Translations under genes and position numbers: made by a program
Shown here: positions 42,018-50,569 of the stretch, one piece after another
Layout of the letters: each line of letters begins with the position of its first letter
Position numbering within the stretch: the first letter of the stretch is position 1
Notes under the pieces: model-generated
The model's database searches: none
Told to the model about the DNA's origin: nothing
The model's input: the letters and a program-made list of their open reading frames with translations, nothing else
Assembly: GCA_937864115.1 (NCBI GenBank)
Contig: CALMII010000017.1
Location: forward strand, 62,001 to 126,000
Origin: an uncultured Steroidobacter sp.
GTDB taxonomy: Bacteria; Pseudomonadota; Gammaproteobacteria; Steroidobacterales; Steroidobacteraceae
Direction: 5' to 3'
Length of the DNA stretch: 64,000 nt

Positions 42018-42753
42018 GCGTCTACCTTCGTCCGGAAAACCGAATTACCTGCCGCTCGTCGCACTGCTGGCGTGTGCGTGCGCCGCGCAGGCCGAATCAC
42101 CTGCCGCCCTGCGCGACGCCGTGGAGCGGGCCGCGCGAATGCACCTCGTCGACCTCGCTGCAACGGCAGGCCTGCGCAAACCTTCAGTCGAAGTTGCGGC
42201 GTTGCCTCGCAATACAGTGGAACCCTGTACGCAGAATGCGAGGATCGACGCACTCGACACACGTTCTGTCACACGCATGCGTTTCACCGCGACCTGCGAC
42301 GATGCCGGCGCTGCATGGAGCGCGGAGTTCATCGTGCGCGGCTCCGTGACGGCCGACGTCGTCGTCGCCGCCGCGGACGTGCGCGCCGGCAGCATCATCG
42401 ACGCCGCCGCGCTCGCCATCGAACGGCGCGAACTGGCGAACGTCGCCGACGCGCTCTCCGATCCCGCCGCCATCGAGGGCAAGTCCAGCCGGCGCGCATT
42501 GCGGCGCGGGCAGGTGGTGAGCCGGCGCTGGCTGATCGAGCCCATGCTGGTGAAGCGCGGCGCTGACGTGAACATCGTGGCGCGCAATACCGGCGTCGAA
42601 GTGCACGTGGCCGGCGAAGCGCTCGGCAACGGCCGGCGCGACGACGTCGTGACGGTGCGCAACAAGACCAACGGCAACACCCTGCGCGCACGGGTCATCG
42701 GCGACAACACGGTCGAACCGGTGGATGCGCCCACGTCACCGCCCTCCCGCTGA
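42016..42753 (+). CDS. flgA: Flagellar P-ring assembly chaperone FlgA
   Basis: A 245-aa periplasmic protein. The signal peptide starts MRLPSSGKPNYLPLVALLAC and ends AAQA. The SAF/FlgA C-terminal domain contains VVAAADVRAGSIIDAAALAI, SSRRALRRGQVVSRRWL and KRGADVNIVARNTGVEVHVA. Alternative starts lie at 42010 (ATG) and 41998 (TTG), even deeper inside flgB. It is divergent from flgB and converges on the glucosaminidase gene with an 18-bp 3' overlap. Confidence 0.9.
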   Translation: MRLPSSGKPNYLPLVALLACACAAQAESPAALRDAVERAARMHLVDLAATAGLRKPSVEVAALPRNTVEPCTQNARIDALDTRSVTRMRFTATCDDAGAAWSAEFIVRGSVTADVVVAAADVRAGSIIDAAALAIERRELANVADALSDPAAIEGKSSRRALRRGQVVSRRWLIEPMLVKRGADVNIVARNTGVEVHVAGEALGNGRRDDVVTVRNKTNGNTLRARVIGDNTVEPVDAPTSPPSR

Positions 42754-43473
42754 GGGCAGGCCGATCTCGCGCACCTGCCGCGCGACGCGTTCGATCTTCT
42801 GCGCGTACTGCGGATCGGTGGCATAGCCGCCCTGCGCCAGCCCGCGGGCGAAGGCGCCGGCATCGCCGCCGGCGTTCAGCACGGCGCCATACCCCGGCGT
42901 GCGCAGCAGCAGCTGCGCATAGTCGTCGAAGGCATCGCTGCGGTCGGCGTAGCGGCGGAAGTTTTCGTTGCGGCGGACGGCAACGCCCTCTTCCACTTCC
43001 GTCGTCAGGACGCTGGCGACGTCGCCCTGCCAGCGGGCGCCCGCCTTCAGGCCGAACAGGTTGTGCGTGAGACTGCCGTCGCCGGCGCGCAGCAGACGCT
43101 GGCCCCAGCCCGATTCGAGCGCCGCATGCGCCGTCACCAGTTCCGCATCCACGCCCAGCCGCTCGGCCGCCTGCCGCGCCCACGGCGCGATGGCGGCGAT
43201 GAATTCCTCCTGCTGCGCACGATCGGCCGCGGGCGCGCTGCCGCTCTGCAATTGCGTGCGGTGCGCATGGCCTTCGGCGCTCAGCGAGAGCGCACCGGAC
43301 ACGCCCGACCCGCCGGCGATGAAGCCGGTCACGTCGCGGCGGACGTCGTTGAAGAACGCCTGGAAGCTGCGCGCACCGCCGGCCGCCGCATCGCCCAGCG
43401 GCAGCGCGATCCGCGCGGTTTCCTGCGCGAGCGTCGCGGCGACGCGCGCGGCAGCGAAATCAGGCCGGAGCAT
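42736..43473 (-). CDS. Flagellar rod peptidoglycan hydrolase (glucosaminidase domain)
   Basis: 245 aa from ATG 43473. The C-terminal half is a GH73-type domain: FIAAIAPWARQAAERLGVDA, then AHAALESGWGQRLLRAGDGS with the catalytic Glu, HNLFGLKAG, FRRYADRSDAFDDYAQLL. It corresponds to the muramidase half of enteric FlgJ, here a separate gene beside flgN and flgM. No clear signal peptide is present, so export via the flagellar channel is likely. The start overlaps the end of flgN by 14 bp. Confidence 0.88.
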   Translation of the reverse strand: MLRPDFAAARVAATLAQETARIALPLGDAAAGGARSFQAFFNDVRRDVTGFIAGGSGVSGALSLSAEGHAHRTQLQSGSAPAADRAQQEEFIAAIAPWARQAAERLGVDAELVTAHAALESGWGQRLLRAGDGSLTHNLFGLKAGARWQGDVASVLTTEVEEGVAVRRNENFRRYADRSDAFDDYAQLLLRTPGYGAVLNAGGDAGAFARGLAQGGYATDPQYAQKIERVARQVREIGLPSAGGR

Positions 43474-43885
43474 AGGTGTCCGGCTCCGCATGCAGCACCC
43501 GCTGCATGATGTCGTGCTGATCCATGAGCAGCCGGCAGTTGCGCAGGTTGAGATCCTTGCAGTCCCTGACCGCGGTCTCCAGCGCGCTCCAGCACGTATC
43601 GAAGGCGGAGCGCGACGCGCCCTGCAGCCGCTGCGCGACCGTGCGCATCGCGATGCGGCCGCCGCGCGGCACGAGCAGCGCGGCCAGCGCCGCACGTTCG
43701 GCGCGGCGCTGCTCGAGCGTCGCGGCGAGCGCGGTGATGCGCGCGCCGATGTCGCAGATGTCCGCGCTGCGATGCTCCAGCGCCGCGAGGAACTGCGCCT
43801 CCAGCAACTCGCGCAGATCCCGGTAGTCGTGCAGGTCGGCGCGCATGCCCGCGAAGATCCGGCTGAATGCCTCGCGCTGCTTCAC
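43460..43885 (-). CDS. flgN: Flagellar export chaperone FlgN
   Basis: A 141-aa all-helical protein between flgM and the glucosaminidase gene, the position of FlgN in lateral clusters. Coiled-coil segments include LRELLEAQFLAALEHRSADI, and the conserved C-terminal part is CKDLNLRNCRLLMDQHD. It is a chaperone for FlgK and FlgL. It overlaps flgM by 4 bp (ATGA). FlgN sequences diverge strongly, so context carries part of the call. Confidence 0.8.
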   Translation of the reverse strand: MKQREAFSRIFAGMRADLHDYRDLRELLEAQFLAALEHRSADICDIGARITALAATLEQRRAERAALAALLVPRGGRIAMRTVAQRLQGASRSAFDTCWSALETAVRDCKDLNLRNCRLLMDQHDIMQRVLHAEPDTYAPA

Positions 43886-44172
43886 TGGCCACCGCTGCGG
43901 TGATACGACTCGATCAGCACGGCCAGCCGGCGCGCATCGAACGGCAGTTCGCCCTTCGCCAGCGCGTCGCGCAATGCCGCCACCCGGGCATGATCGATGT
44001 CCGGCAGTTCGTCGAGCGCGGCGATCGCCGGCTGCAGCACGGCGGACTGCAGCGCTTCGCCGCCGGCGGCGGATGCCGTCGCGCCTGCGGCCGGGGTGTC
44101 GGCGCGGGTGACTTCAGCCACCGCGGCCGGTGCGGCGACTTCAGCGCCGGCGATGCCTGGAACGATTCTCAT
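43882..44172 (-). CDS. flgM: Anti-sigma28 factor FlgM
   Basis: A 96-aa protein starting MRIVPGIAGAEVAAP. The C-terminal sigma-binding helices read LDELPDIDHARVAALRDALA with GELPFDARRLAVLIESYH, typical FlgM. The start at 44172 is favoured by GAGG 7 bp upstream over the ATG at 44199. It holds the lateral sigma28 (fliA at 46.2 kb) inactive until hook completion, when it is exported. Confidence 0.9.
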   Translation of the reverse strand: MRIVPGIAGAEVAAPAAVAEVTRADTPAAGATASAAGGEALQSAVLQPAIAALDELPDIDHARVAALRDALAKGELPFDARRLAVLIESYHRSGGQ

Positions 44173-44203
44173 ACGGGTGCCTCGCGATCTGGTTTGCATG
44201 ACG

Positions 44204-45154
44204 TCACCGCCCGCCGGGCGTCACCTGGCTGCGCAGCGCATCCAGCGCTTCGTAGTCCGGCAGGCTGGTGTCGGCGCCGTCGATCAGCGGCTGCGTCTCG
44301 CCCGGCGCGCCGAACATCGCGCTGATGCTGCGCGCCTGGCCGCGCGTCAGGATCAGCAGTTCGATGCGACGATTCTCGTGCGCCGCCGTGTCCCCGCGGT
44401 TGAGCGGCGCGCTGTCGGCGAGTCCCACCACCTGCAGCACGCTGCGCGACGGCATGCCGCCGGCGAGCAGGTGCGTGCGCGCCGCCATGGCGCGCGCGCT
44501 GGACAACTGCCAGTTCGACATGCCGTCGGGTCCGCGCTCCGCGTACTGCAGCGAATCGGTGTGGCCGGAAATCACCATCTGGTTCTCGATCTGATCGAAC
44601 AGCGGCCCGAGCCTGTGCAGCAGGCTGACGAAGGCGTCGGACGGCACGGCGCTGCCGCGCCGGAACATGCCGCGCCGGTCCGTGTCGTGCAGCAGCACGC
44701 GCAGGCCGTAGGGCGTGATCAATGAATGCACGTTGGCGCTCAGGCCCGCGCTTTCGCTGATGCGATCGAGCACGTCGACCAGTTCCATCATGTCGGCGCG
44801 CGTTTCGTAGAGCGTCTTCGACAGGCGGATTCCCTGCCCCGGTCCCGCCGGGTCGCTGTCGCCGCTGGCGAGACTGCGGCGCGCGACCTGATCGCCGCGG
44901 CTGGGCATGGGCTCGCGCGAAATCAGGCTGCCGCGCGGTCCGCCCATGCTGTCCATCAGGCGGCCGCGGCCCTCGTCGATGAGACTCCCCGGCGTCTTGA
45001 GCAATTCCTGCAGGCGTTCCTGTTCGCGGGTCGCGAGCAGCCACAGCACCAGGAACAGCGCGAGCAGCGCCAGGCAGAAGTCGGCGAACGCGACTTTCCA
45101 GGCGCTGCCGCCATGACCGTCGGCGCCGTGCTTGCGCACCACGCGTCGGATCAC
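44204..45154 (-). CDS. motB: Flagellar stator protein MotB (LafU-like)
   Basis: 316 aa from GTG 45154. The transmembrane helix FADFCLALLALFLVLWLL carries Asp25, equivalent to the ion-conducting aspartate. The C-terminal OmpA-like peptidoglycan-binding domain shows QMVISGHTDSLQYAERG, NWQLSSARAMAARTHLL and VGLADSAPL-ENRRIELLIL. The GTG is chosen because the family N-terminus (RRVVRKHG) begins there. It is 34 bp after motA. Confidence 0.93.
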   Translation of the reverse strand: MIRRVVRKHGADGHGGSAWKVAFADFCLALLALFLVLWLLATREQERLQELLKTPGSLIDEGRGRLMDSMGGPRGSLISREPMPSRGDQVARRSLASGDSDPAGPGQGIRLSKTLYETRADMMELVDVLDRISESAGLSANVHSLITPYGLRVLLHDTDRRGMFRRGSAVPSDAFVSLLHRLGPLFDQIENQMVISGHTDSLQYAERGPDGMSNWQLSSARAMAARTHLLAGGMPSRSVLQVVGLADSAPLNRGDTAAHENRRIELLILTRGQARSISAMFGAPGETQPLIDGADTSLPDYEALDALRSQVTPGGR

Positions 45155-45188
45155 GATTTCGCCGGCCTTGTCCGGCCGGCCAGCTTTG

Positions 45189-46136
45189 TCAGGCGCGCTG
45201 GGCACGCAGATCTCCCGAGCGCCGCTGCTGCGGCCGGTCCGTCGCACGACGCTGCGGCGTTTCCGGCGCCGCGTCGGCGTTCTCCAGTTCGTTGATCCAG
45301 CCTTCCAGGCGCGCGAAGCTCGGCCGGATGTTGAGCTGCACCAGGCGCCGGCCGGTGTCGATGGCGAGCAGCGCCGGCTTGCCGGCCACCTGCGACACCA
45401 GCACCACCTTGACCGACTCGAGCGTCTTGCGCTCCTCGTCCACCAGCTGCCGCATCATGTTGCTGAGCGGATCGAGGATGCCGTAGCAGAAGAAGATGCC
45501 GATGAAGGTGCCGACCATCGCGGCCGCCACCGCCACCGCGACGTCGCCGGAATCGGCGCCATCGGCCACCGTGCGCATCGCCATGACGATGCCGAGCACG
45601 GCCGCCAGGATGCCGAAGCCCGGCATGGCCTCGCCGACCTTGGCGAGCGAGCGCGCCGGCTGCGACAGTTCCTCGAACACCGATTCGATCTCCTGCTCCA
45701 GCACGCCTTCGAGTTCGTGCGCGCTGATCTTGCCCATGGCCATGAGACGGAAGTTGTCGACGATGAAGTGCAGCAGCTTCGGTTCTTCGAGGATCAGCGG
45801 ATAGCGCTTGAACAGTTCGCTCTCGTGCGGCGCCTCCACGTGCGCGTCGAGCGCCTTCAGGCCGCCGGCAGCCAGCTGCAGCAGTTCGTACATGAGCAGC
45901 AGCAGCTGGCGCTGGAATTCCTGCGTGGCGGTCTTGCGCCGCATGACGCCGCGGATCTGCAGCCACATCTCGGCCAGCACGTGGCGCGGATTGCCGAGCA
46001 CGATCGCGCCGACGCCGGCGCCGATGATGATGATGAGTTCGACCGGCTGCCAGATGACGGCCAGCTCGCCGCCGTGCAGCGCGAAGCCGCCGAACACGCA
46101 TCCGAAAATGATTGCGAAACCCAGTACTGACTGCAT
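45189..46136 (-). CDS. motA: Flagellar stator protein MotA (LafT-like)
   Basis: 315 aa with four transmembrane helices: TM1-2 at GFAIIFGCVFGGFALHGG and VELIIIIGAGVGAIVLG, TM3-4 at MPGFGILAAVLGIVMAM and MVGTFIGIFFCYGILDPLSN. The cytoplasmic loop carries charged torque residues (EEPKLLHFIVDNFRL). It forms the ion-driven stator with the adjacent MotB. The C-terminal tail is basic. It lies 25 bp after fliA. Confidence 0.94.
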   Translation of the reverse strand: MQSVLGFAIIFGCVFGGFALHGGELAVIWQPVELIIIIGAGVGAIVLGNPRHVLAEMWLQIRGVMRRKTATQEFQRQLLLLMYELLQLAAGGLKALDAHVEAPHESELFKRYPLILEEPKLLHFIVDNFRLMAMGKISAHELEGVLEQEIESVFEELSQPARSLAKVGEAMPGFGILAAVLGIVMAMRTVADGADSGDVAVAVAAAMVGTFIGIFFCYGILDPLSNMMRQLVDEERKTLESVKVVLVSQVAGKPALLAIDTGRRLVQLNIRPSFARLEGWINELENADAAPETPQRRATDRPQQRRSGDLRAQRA

Positions 46137-46161
46137 GACCTTGTCGCTCTCGCTTCAGCCG

Positions 46162-46908
46162 CTATCCGCCACTCGCCATCCACTTGCCGCCGTCGTCGGC
46201 CATCGTCTCGCGCATCTTCCTCAGCGCCGCCTTGTTGATCTGGCACACGCGGGCTTCGGTCAGCTCCAGCACGGCCGCGATCTCCTTCAGGCTCAGGTCG
46301 AACTCGTAGTACAGCTGCACGACGCGCTGTTCGCGTGCGTCCAGCCGCTGCAGCGCCTGTTCGATGCTGCGCCGGGTCAGCAGCTGCGTCTCCGGCGAAC
46401 CGCCGCCGTCGCTGCGGCCGTCCATCTCGTGCAGCAGTTCGTCGAAGTTCGCCAGCGACTCCGCGTTCTGCGCCAGTTCGTAGTCGCGATACGCCGCGGC
46501 GGAAAGGCCCAGCGCCTGCTGGATCTCCGCAACGCTGGGCTCGCGGCCCAGCCGGCGCGTGAGATCGCGAATGCCATCGCGCGTGCGATGGCTTTCCTGG
46601 CGCACCGCGCGCGGCCGCCAGTCCTGGCGCCGCAGTTCGTCCAGGATCGCGCCGCGCACGCGCAACGCCGCATACGAGCCGAACTTCTCGTCGGGCGGCC
46701 AGTAGCGCCGCAACGCATCGAGCAGGCCGACCAGCCCGACCTGCTGCATGTCGTCGCGGTCCATGGCGCCGCCCGCCTGCGACAGCAGCTGCCGGACCAC
46801 GCGCTTCACCAGCGGCACGTACGCCAGCAGGTAGCGCTGCTCCTCGGCGACGTTGTGCGGCACGCAGGCCGCGTAGTCCGCTTCGGCGTACACCGCGCTC
46901 ATGATCAC
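46162..46908 (-). CDS. fliA: RNA polymerase sigma factor 28 (FliA/LafS)
   Basis: 248 aa. Region 2 reads YVPLVKRVVRQLLSQ, DDMQQVGLVGLLDALRRYWP and FGSYAALRVRGAILDELR; region 3 is near RLGREPSVAEIQQALGLS; region 4 is VVQLYYEFDLSLKEIAAVLE then TEARVCQINKAAL. It directs transcription of late flagellar genes and is antagonised by the FlgM encoded 2 kb away. It overlaps fliL by ATGA. This is the lateral-type position (lafS before lafT and lafU). Confidence 0.95.
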   Translation of the reverse strand: MIMSAVYAEADYAACVPHNVAEEQRYLLAYVPLVKRVVRQLLSQAGGAMDRDDMQQVGLVGLLDALRRYWPPDEKFGSYAALRVRGAILDELRRQDWRPRAVRQESHRTRDGIRDLTRRLGREPSVAEIQQALGLSAAAYRDYELAQNAESLANFDELLHEMDGRSDGGGSPETQLLTRRSIEQALQRLDAREQRVVQLYYEFDLSLKEIAAVLELTEARVCQINKAALRKMRETMADDGGKWMASGG

Positions 46909-47378
46909 TCGATGATGAGCTTGCCGATCATCGCTTCCGCAAACGGCATGCCCGCCGGATCGTCCGCATACGTCTGCTGGTACGCCTGGTTGATCCTGCC
47001 GGTCAGCTCCTCGACGCTCAGGTGGCTCGCCGTCTCCATCGTCAGCTGCGACAGCTCCTTCACGGTCACGCTGCGCAGCAGCGGCAGGTGATCGCGCGTG
47101 ACGCGCTCCGATTCGGTCGGCGTCATGAACACCAGGTCGAGCGCCAGGTAGTGCGAGACCGGTTCGCCGGCCTTGTTACGCAGCATCACGATCACTTTTT
47201 CGAGGCTGACGTACTTGAAGGCGCGCGTATCGGTGACCGTCTTCGGCGCGGCTTCCGGCGGCGCGCCCGCGGGCGGCGCGCCCCGGTTCTTCAGCATCCA
47301 CCAGGTGGTGGCGCCGCCGGCGCTGACGCTGAACAGCCCGACCAGGGCCACGACGATGATGAGTCTGGATGTCTTCAT
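46905..47378 (-). CDS. fliL: Flagellar basal body-associated protein FliL (LafF-like)
   Basis: 157 aa with one N-terminal transmembrane helix (LIIVVALVGLFSVSAGGATT) followed by WWMLKNRG and a Pro/Ala linker. The periplasmic stomatin-like domain contains FKYVSLEKVIVMLRNKAGEP, LALDLVFMTPTES and the end MPFAEAMIGKLIIE. ATG 47378 is the family-like start. FliL supports the stator. It lies between fliK and fliA. Confidence 0.88.
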   Translation of the reverse strand: MKTSRLIIVVALVGLFSVSAGGATTWWMLKNRGAPPAGAPPEAAPKTVTDTRAFKYVSLEKVIVMLRNKAGEPVSHYLALDLVFMTPTESERVTRDHLPLLRSVTVKELSQLTMETASHLSVEELTGRINQAYQQTYADDPAGMPFAEAMIGKLIIE

Positions 47379-47382
47379 GAGA

Positions 47383-48411
47383 TTACCCGGCGGAAACGTC
47401 CGCATTCAGGGCGAAGGCGGAGCCGCGCTCCGCACCGCCCGATTCGTTCAATGCCCGCCCCGGCGCCTCGTCGCGCCACGGCGTGTGCGCACGCTGCCGC
47501 TGCCGTCCGTCCGCATCGCGCGAGGCATCGGACACCTGCACCGAGACATCGCCCTGCTGGCGCTGCACCAGATCCTGGCGCAGCGTCTCGCCGATGGCGT
47601 GCAGCTGGCGCGCCACGTCGCTGTTGCTGGCCCGCATCTGCACGTGCAGGCTGCCGGCCTCCTGGCGGATGATGATTTCGATCGTGCCCATCGATGGCGG
47701 ATCGAGGCGCACGACGGCGTGTTCGCTGCGCTGGCCGATCTGCACCTGCAGGCGCTCGCCCAGCAGCGCCGCGAGCGGCTGGCGCACGACGGGAGCGGCC
47801 GCTTCGGTCGCGCCCGCCGCGTCGCCGGCAAACACGGCCAGCGTCGCCGCCGCGCCCGCGTACGAGTGCGATGCGAGCTGCAGCAGAACGCTGTCCTGCG
47901 CGGTGTCGCCGCGACCGGTCGTCGTCATCGGCTGCAGCGCGGCCAGCGGGATCGCCGCGCCCGGCGCTGCGCTGCCCGGTGCGCTCATCGATACCGCCGG
48001 CAGTCCGGCACCGGCCACGGGCCGCGCATGCTCTTTCATCGTCATCGCGTCGATCGTCATCGCCGCGGCGCCGTCGAATCGCACGAGCGGTGCGGCCAGC
48101 GGCATCGGCGGCAGGACGATCGCCAGGTCCGCCGACGCTTCCTCCACCGGCTGCCCGACAGGTTCGTCGCCCGCCCATGAAGACACGGGCGCGCCCGTCG
48201 CAGGCGCTCCGGAGGCGAACGGCGCTGCGTCCGTCGCGACCGCCGGCAGTTCGGGCGCCAGTTCCGCGCCGCGCAGCAGGGCGCCGAATCCGGCAACCGG
48301 CGCGGCAACCATTGCGGTGTCAACGGCGATGGCGGGCGCCGCGGCGGGACCCGCTGCGAACAAGGCGCGGCCGCCGGCCGGCGGCGTGATGTTCAGCAGT
48401 GGATTCGTCAT
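47383..48411 (-). CDS. fliK: Flagellar hook-length control protein FliK (LafE-like)
   Basis: 342 aa. A long Ala/Pro-rich, presumably disordered ruler region is followed by the FliK C-terminal domain: LGERLQVQIGQRSEHAVVRL, then DPPSMGTIEIIIRQEAGSLH and DVARQLHAIGETLRQDLVQR. It switches export specificity through FlhB. It overlaps the preceding fliT-like gene by 4 bp. A second FliK-like gene is found at 62.9 kb. Confidence 0.88.
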   Translation of the reverse strand: MTNPLLNITPPAGGRALFAAGPAAAPAIAVDTAMVAAPVAGFGALLRGAELAPELPAVATDAAPFASGAPATGAPVSSWAGDEPVGQPVEEASADLAIVLPPMPLAAPLVRFDGAAAMTIDAMTMKEHARPVAGAGLPAVSMSAPGSAAPGAAIPLAALQPMTTTGRGDTAQDSVLLQLASHSYAGAAATLAVFAGDAAGATEAAAPVVRQPLAALLGERLQVQIGQRSEHAVVRLDPPSMGTIEIIIRQEAGSLHVQMRASNSDVARQLHAIGETLRQDLVQRQQGDVSVQVSDASRDADGRQRQRAHTPWRDEAPGRALNESGGAERGSAFALNADVSAG

Positions 48412-48716
48412 GTCGGCACCTCGTCCAGTTCGTCACTCATGGCGTACGCCATCCAGCCGTCCCTGCGCGAGCGCATCTGCGCCAGCAATCCGTCCAGCCG
48501 CGCCGCTTCGCGCTCGCACTGCTCGCGCGCGGCGGCGTGCGCCCGGCGCAATGCGTCGAGCGCCGCGTGTTCCTGCAGCAGCCACGGTCGCTGCGAAGCG
48601 GCGCGCAGCAGCTCCGCCGCTTCGCGATCGAGCGCGGCCACGGCGCGCCAGTCGCCGTCGGCGGTCGCGCGCGCCAGCCGCTGCGCCAGTCTCGACAGTT
48701 GCTGCTGCCTATCCAT
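48408..48716 (-). CDS. fliT: FliT-like flagellar chaperone
   Basis: A 102-aa helical protein between fliS and fliK, the position of FliT/LafD-like chaperones. It is dominated by Ala, Arg, Glu and Leu helices (LSRLAQRLARATADGDWRAV, LDALRRAHAAAREQCEREAA). Sequence similarity to FliT is weak by eye, so the call rests on context and size. FliT binds the FliD filament cap. It overlaps fliS by 8 bp. Confidence 0.65.
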   Translation of the reverse strand: MDRQQQLSRLAQRLARATADGDWRAVAALDREAAELLRAASQRPWLLQEHAALDALRRAHAAAREQCEREAARLDGLLAQMRSRRDGWMAYAMSDELDEVPT

Positions 48717-49095
48717 GCCGCTGCTGCATGCCCTGCCAGCCGCTGCGCAGCGTCGTCAGCAGGCCCGTGACCTCGTCGATCAGCGCCGGGTCCATGCGAA
48801 AGCCCGCTTCCTGCAGCCGGTGCGCGCAGTACTCGTAGAGCCGCGCCAGGTTCGCCACCAGTTCGCCGCCCGCATCGAAATCGAGCGCGCTGGACAGGCC
48901 GTTGAGCATGTCGACGCAGCGATCGAGGCTGCGCGCCTTGAGTTCGAAGCGTCTGCCGACGATGTGCGCGCGTGCGCGGGCCAGCTCTTCGAGCAGGCCA
49001 TCGGTGAGGATCAGCACCAGTTGCACCGGTGAGGCCTGCGCGGCCTGCGAGCCGAGGCTCACGGAGTGATAGCTGAGATACGCTTCCTGATTCAC
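48709..49095 (-). CDS. fliS: Flagellin export chaperone FliS
   Basis: A 128-aa four-helix chaperone: EAYLSYHSVSLGSQAAQASP, VQLVLILTDGLLEELARARA, LDRCVDMLNGLSSALDF and ARLYEYCAHRLQEAGFRMD are typical FliS helices. It binds flagellin C-termini in the cytoplasm. It lies 16 bp after fliD. Its presence implies a cognate flagellin, which is not in this window. Confidence 0.92.
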   Translation of the reverse strand: MNQEAYLSYHSVSLGSQAAQASPVQLVLILTDGLLEELARARAHIVGRRFELKARSLDRCVDMLNGLSSALDFDAGGELVANLARLYEYCAHRLQEAGFRMDPALIDEVTGLLTTLRSGWQGMQQRHG

Positions 49096-49111
49096 GGCCT
49101 TCCCGCTTCGA

Positions 49112-50473
49112 TCAACTTGAAGTACTCATGGTCGAGAACAGTCCCGCGGTCTGGCCCATCTGCGACTGCAGGGCCTGCAACTGCGTGAACTGTTTGAGAT
49201 AGCGCTCGTAGACGTTGTCGTACTGCGCATCCAGGCGCGTCTGACGTTCGGTCAGGCGCTTCTGGATGATTTCCACCGACGACTGGCGGCCGGCGATCTG
49301 CCCCGAGCCGCTCTTCAGCCAGGCATCGAAGTACCGGTCGAGCGTGCCGATGAGGCCGGTGGGCTGCGTCAGGCTCGCCTTGCCGAACAGGTCTTCGAGC
49401 GCCGTCGGATTGGCGGCCAGCGTCTTGTCGAGCCGGGTCTTGTCCAGGCTCAGGCTGCCCGTGCGCGTCGCCGTGACGCCCAGTTCCGCCAGCGTCAGTC
49501 CGCCGAATTCCTGGCGGATGATGCTGTTGAGACGCGAGCGCAGCGCACGCACGCCGGCGTCGGTGGCGAACGCGCCTGCGGCCGTGGCGCCGTCCTTGCT
49601 CACCTTGGTGAGATTGTCGAGCGAGGTCTTCAGCGTGTTGTACGCGTCGATGAATTTCTGGACGTTGGCCGCGGTGGCCGTGCTGTCGGCCGTGACCGCC
49701 AGCGTGACCGGCGACTCGGCCGGCTGCATGGCGCGCGTGAAGGTGACGCTGACGCCTTCGATGGCCGTGAACGTGTTCGACGCCTGCTGCAGCCGGATGC
49801 CGCCCTGCCCGCCGAGCCACACGACGGCGTCCCGCGCGGCGACCAGTTCCTGGCCGCCGTCGAACGCATCCTTCAATGCGCCGGCCGGCAGCGCGCTGGT
49901 ATCGAGCGTGATCTCGCTGCCGGCGCCGGTGCTGGCGGCCGACAGCAGCAGCCTGGTTTCGCCGCCCACCGTCATGAGCGAGGCCGTGACCTTGCCGCCG
50001 TTGTCTTCGGCCTGATTGATGGCGCGCGCGATCTCGGCCTGCGAGATCGAGCCATCGCCGTCCGAATCCGCCGCGACCAGATTGACGCTGAAGCTGGAGC
50101 CGTCGCCGAGCTGCACGGTGATCGGTCCGCCGAGCGCCACCGGCACCGCCGGCAGATCCTCGAACACGACCTGATGCGCCTGCGCGAGCTGCTCGACGTG
50201 GAATGAATACGTGCCGGCCTGCGCGCCGGACGACGCCGTCGCCGTGCCGATGCCGCTGGCGCTGAACTGCGCGCCGAACTGCCGCATGCCGCTGCTGCCG
50301 GAGGTGAGGCCGGAAACGGCCGAGTCGAAGGCCGACAGCGCCGATCGCAGGGTTGTCAGACCCGTGGCCGTGCGCTGTGCCGCCGCCTTGCTCGCGGCGA
50401 TCTGGTCCTGCGAAGACTGTACATAAGCCGTCGCCAGCTGCGAGGCGATCGTTACGGGGTCGAAATCAGGCAT
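49112..50473 (-). CDS. fliD: Flagellar filament cap FliD (LafB-like)
   Basis: A 453-aa filament cap. The N-terminal helix is VTIASQLATAYVQSSQDQIA; a central FliD region contains SVTFTRAMQPAESPVTLAVT and ATAANVQKFIDAYNTLKTSL. The C-terminal coiled coil is VYERYLKQFTQLQALQSQMG ending LFSTMSTSS. It lies about 97 bp downstream of fliJ, where transcription of the lateral filament genes could begin. Confidence 0.94.
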   Translation of the reverse strand: MPDFDPVTIASQLATAYVQSSQDQIAASKAAAQRTATGLTTLRSALSAFDSAVSGLTSGSSGMRQFGAQFSASGIGTATASSGAQAGTYSFHVEQLAQAHQVVFEDLPAVPVALGGPITVQLGDGSSFSVNLVAADSDGDGSISQAEIARAINQAEDNGGKVTASLMTVGGETRLLLSAASTGAGSEITLDTSALPAGALKDAFDGGQELVAARDAVVWLGGQGGIRLQQASNTFTAIEGVSVTFTRAMQPAESPVTLAVTADSTATAANVQKFIDAYNTLKTSLDNLTKVSKDGATAAGAFATDAGVRALRSRLNSIIRQEFGGLTLAELGVTATRTGSLSLDKTRLDKTLAANPTALEDLFGKASLTQPTGLIGTLDRYFDAWLKSGSGQIAGRQSSVEIIQKRLTERQTRLDAQYDNVYERYLKQFTQLQALQSQMGQTAGLFSTMSTSS

Positions 50474-50569
50474 GGCGCCCTCCTGTTCGAGGCAAAGAGA
50501 GATCTGCCTCTGTAAGGGCGACCGGAATCGCGGCCGGCTGAAATCGATCGGTGGATGACAGGCGCGCGT

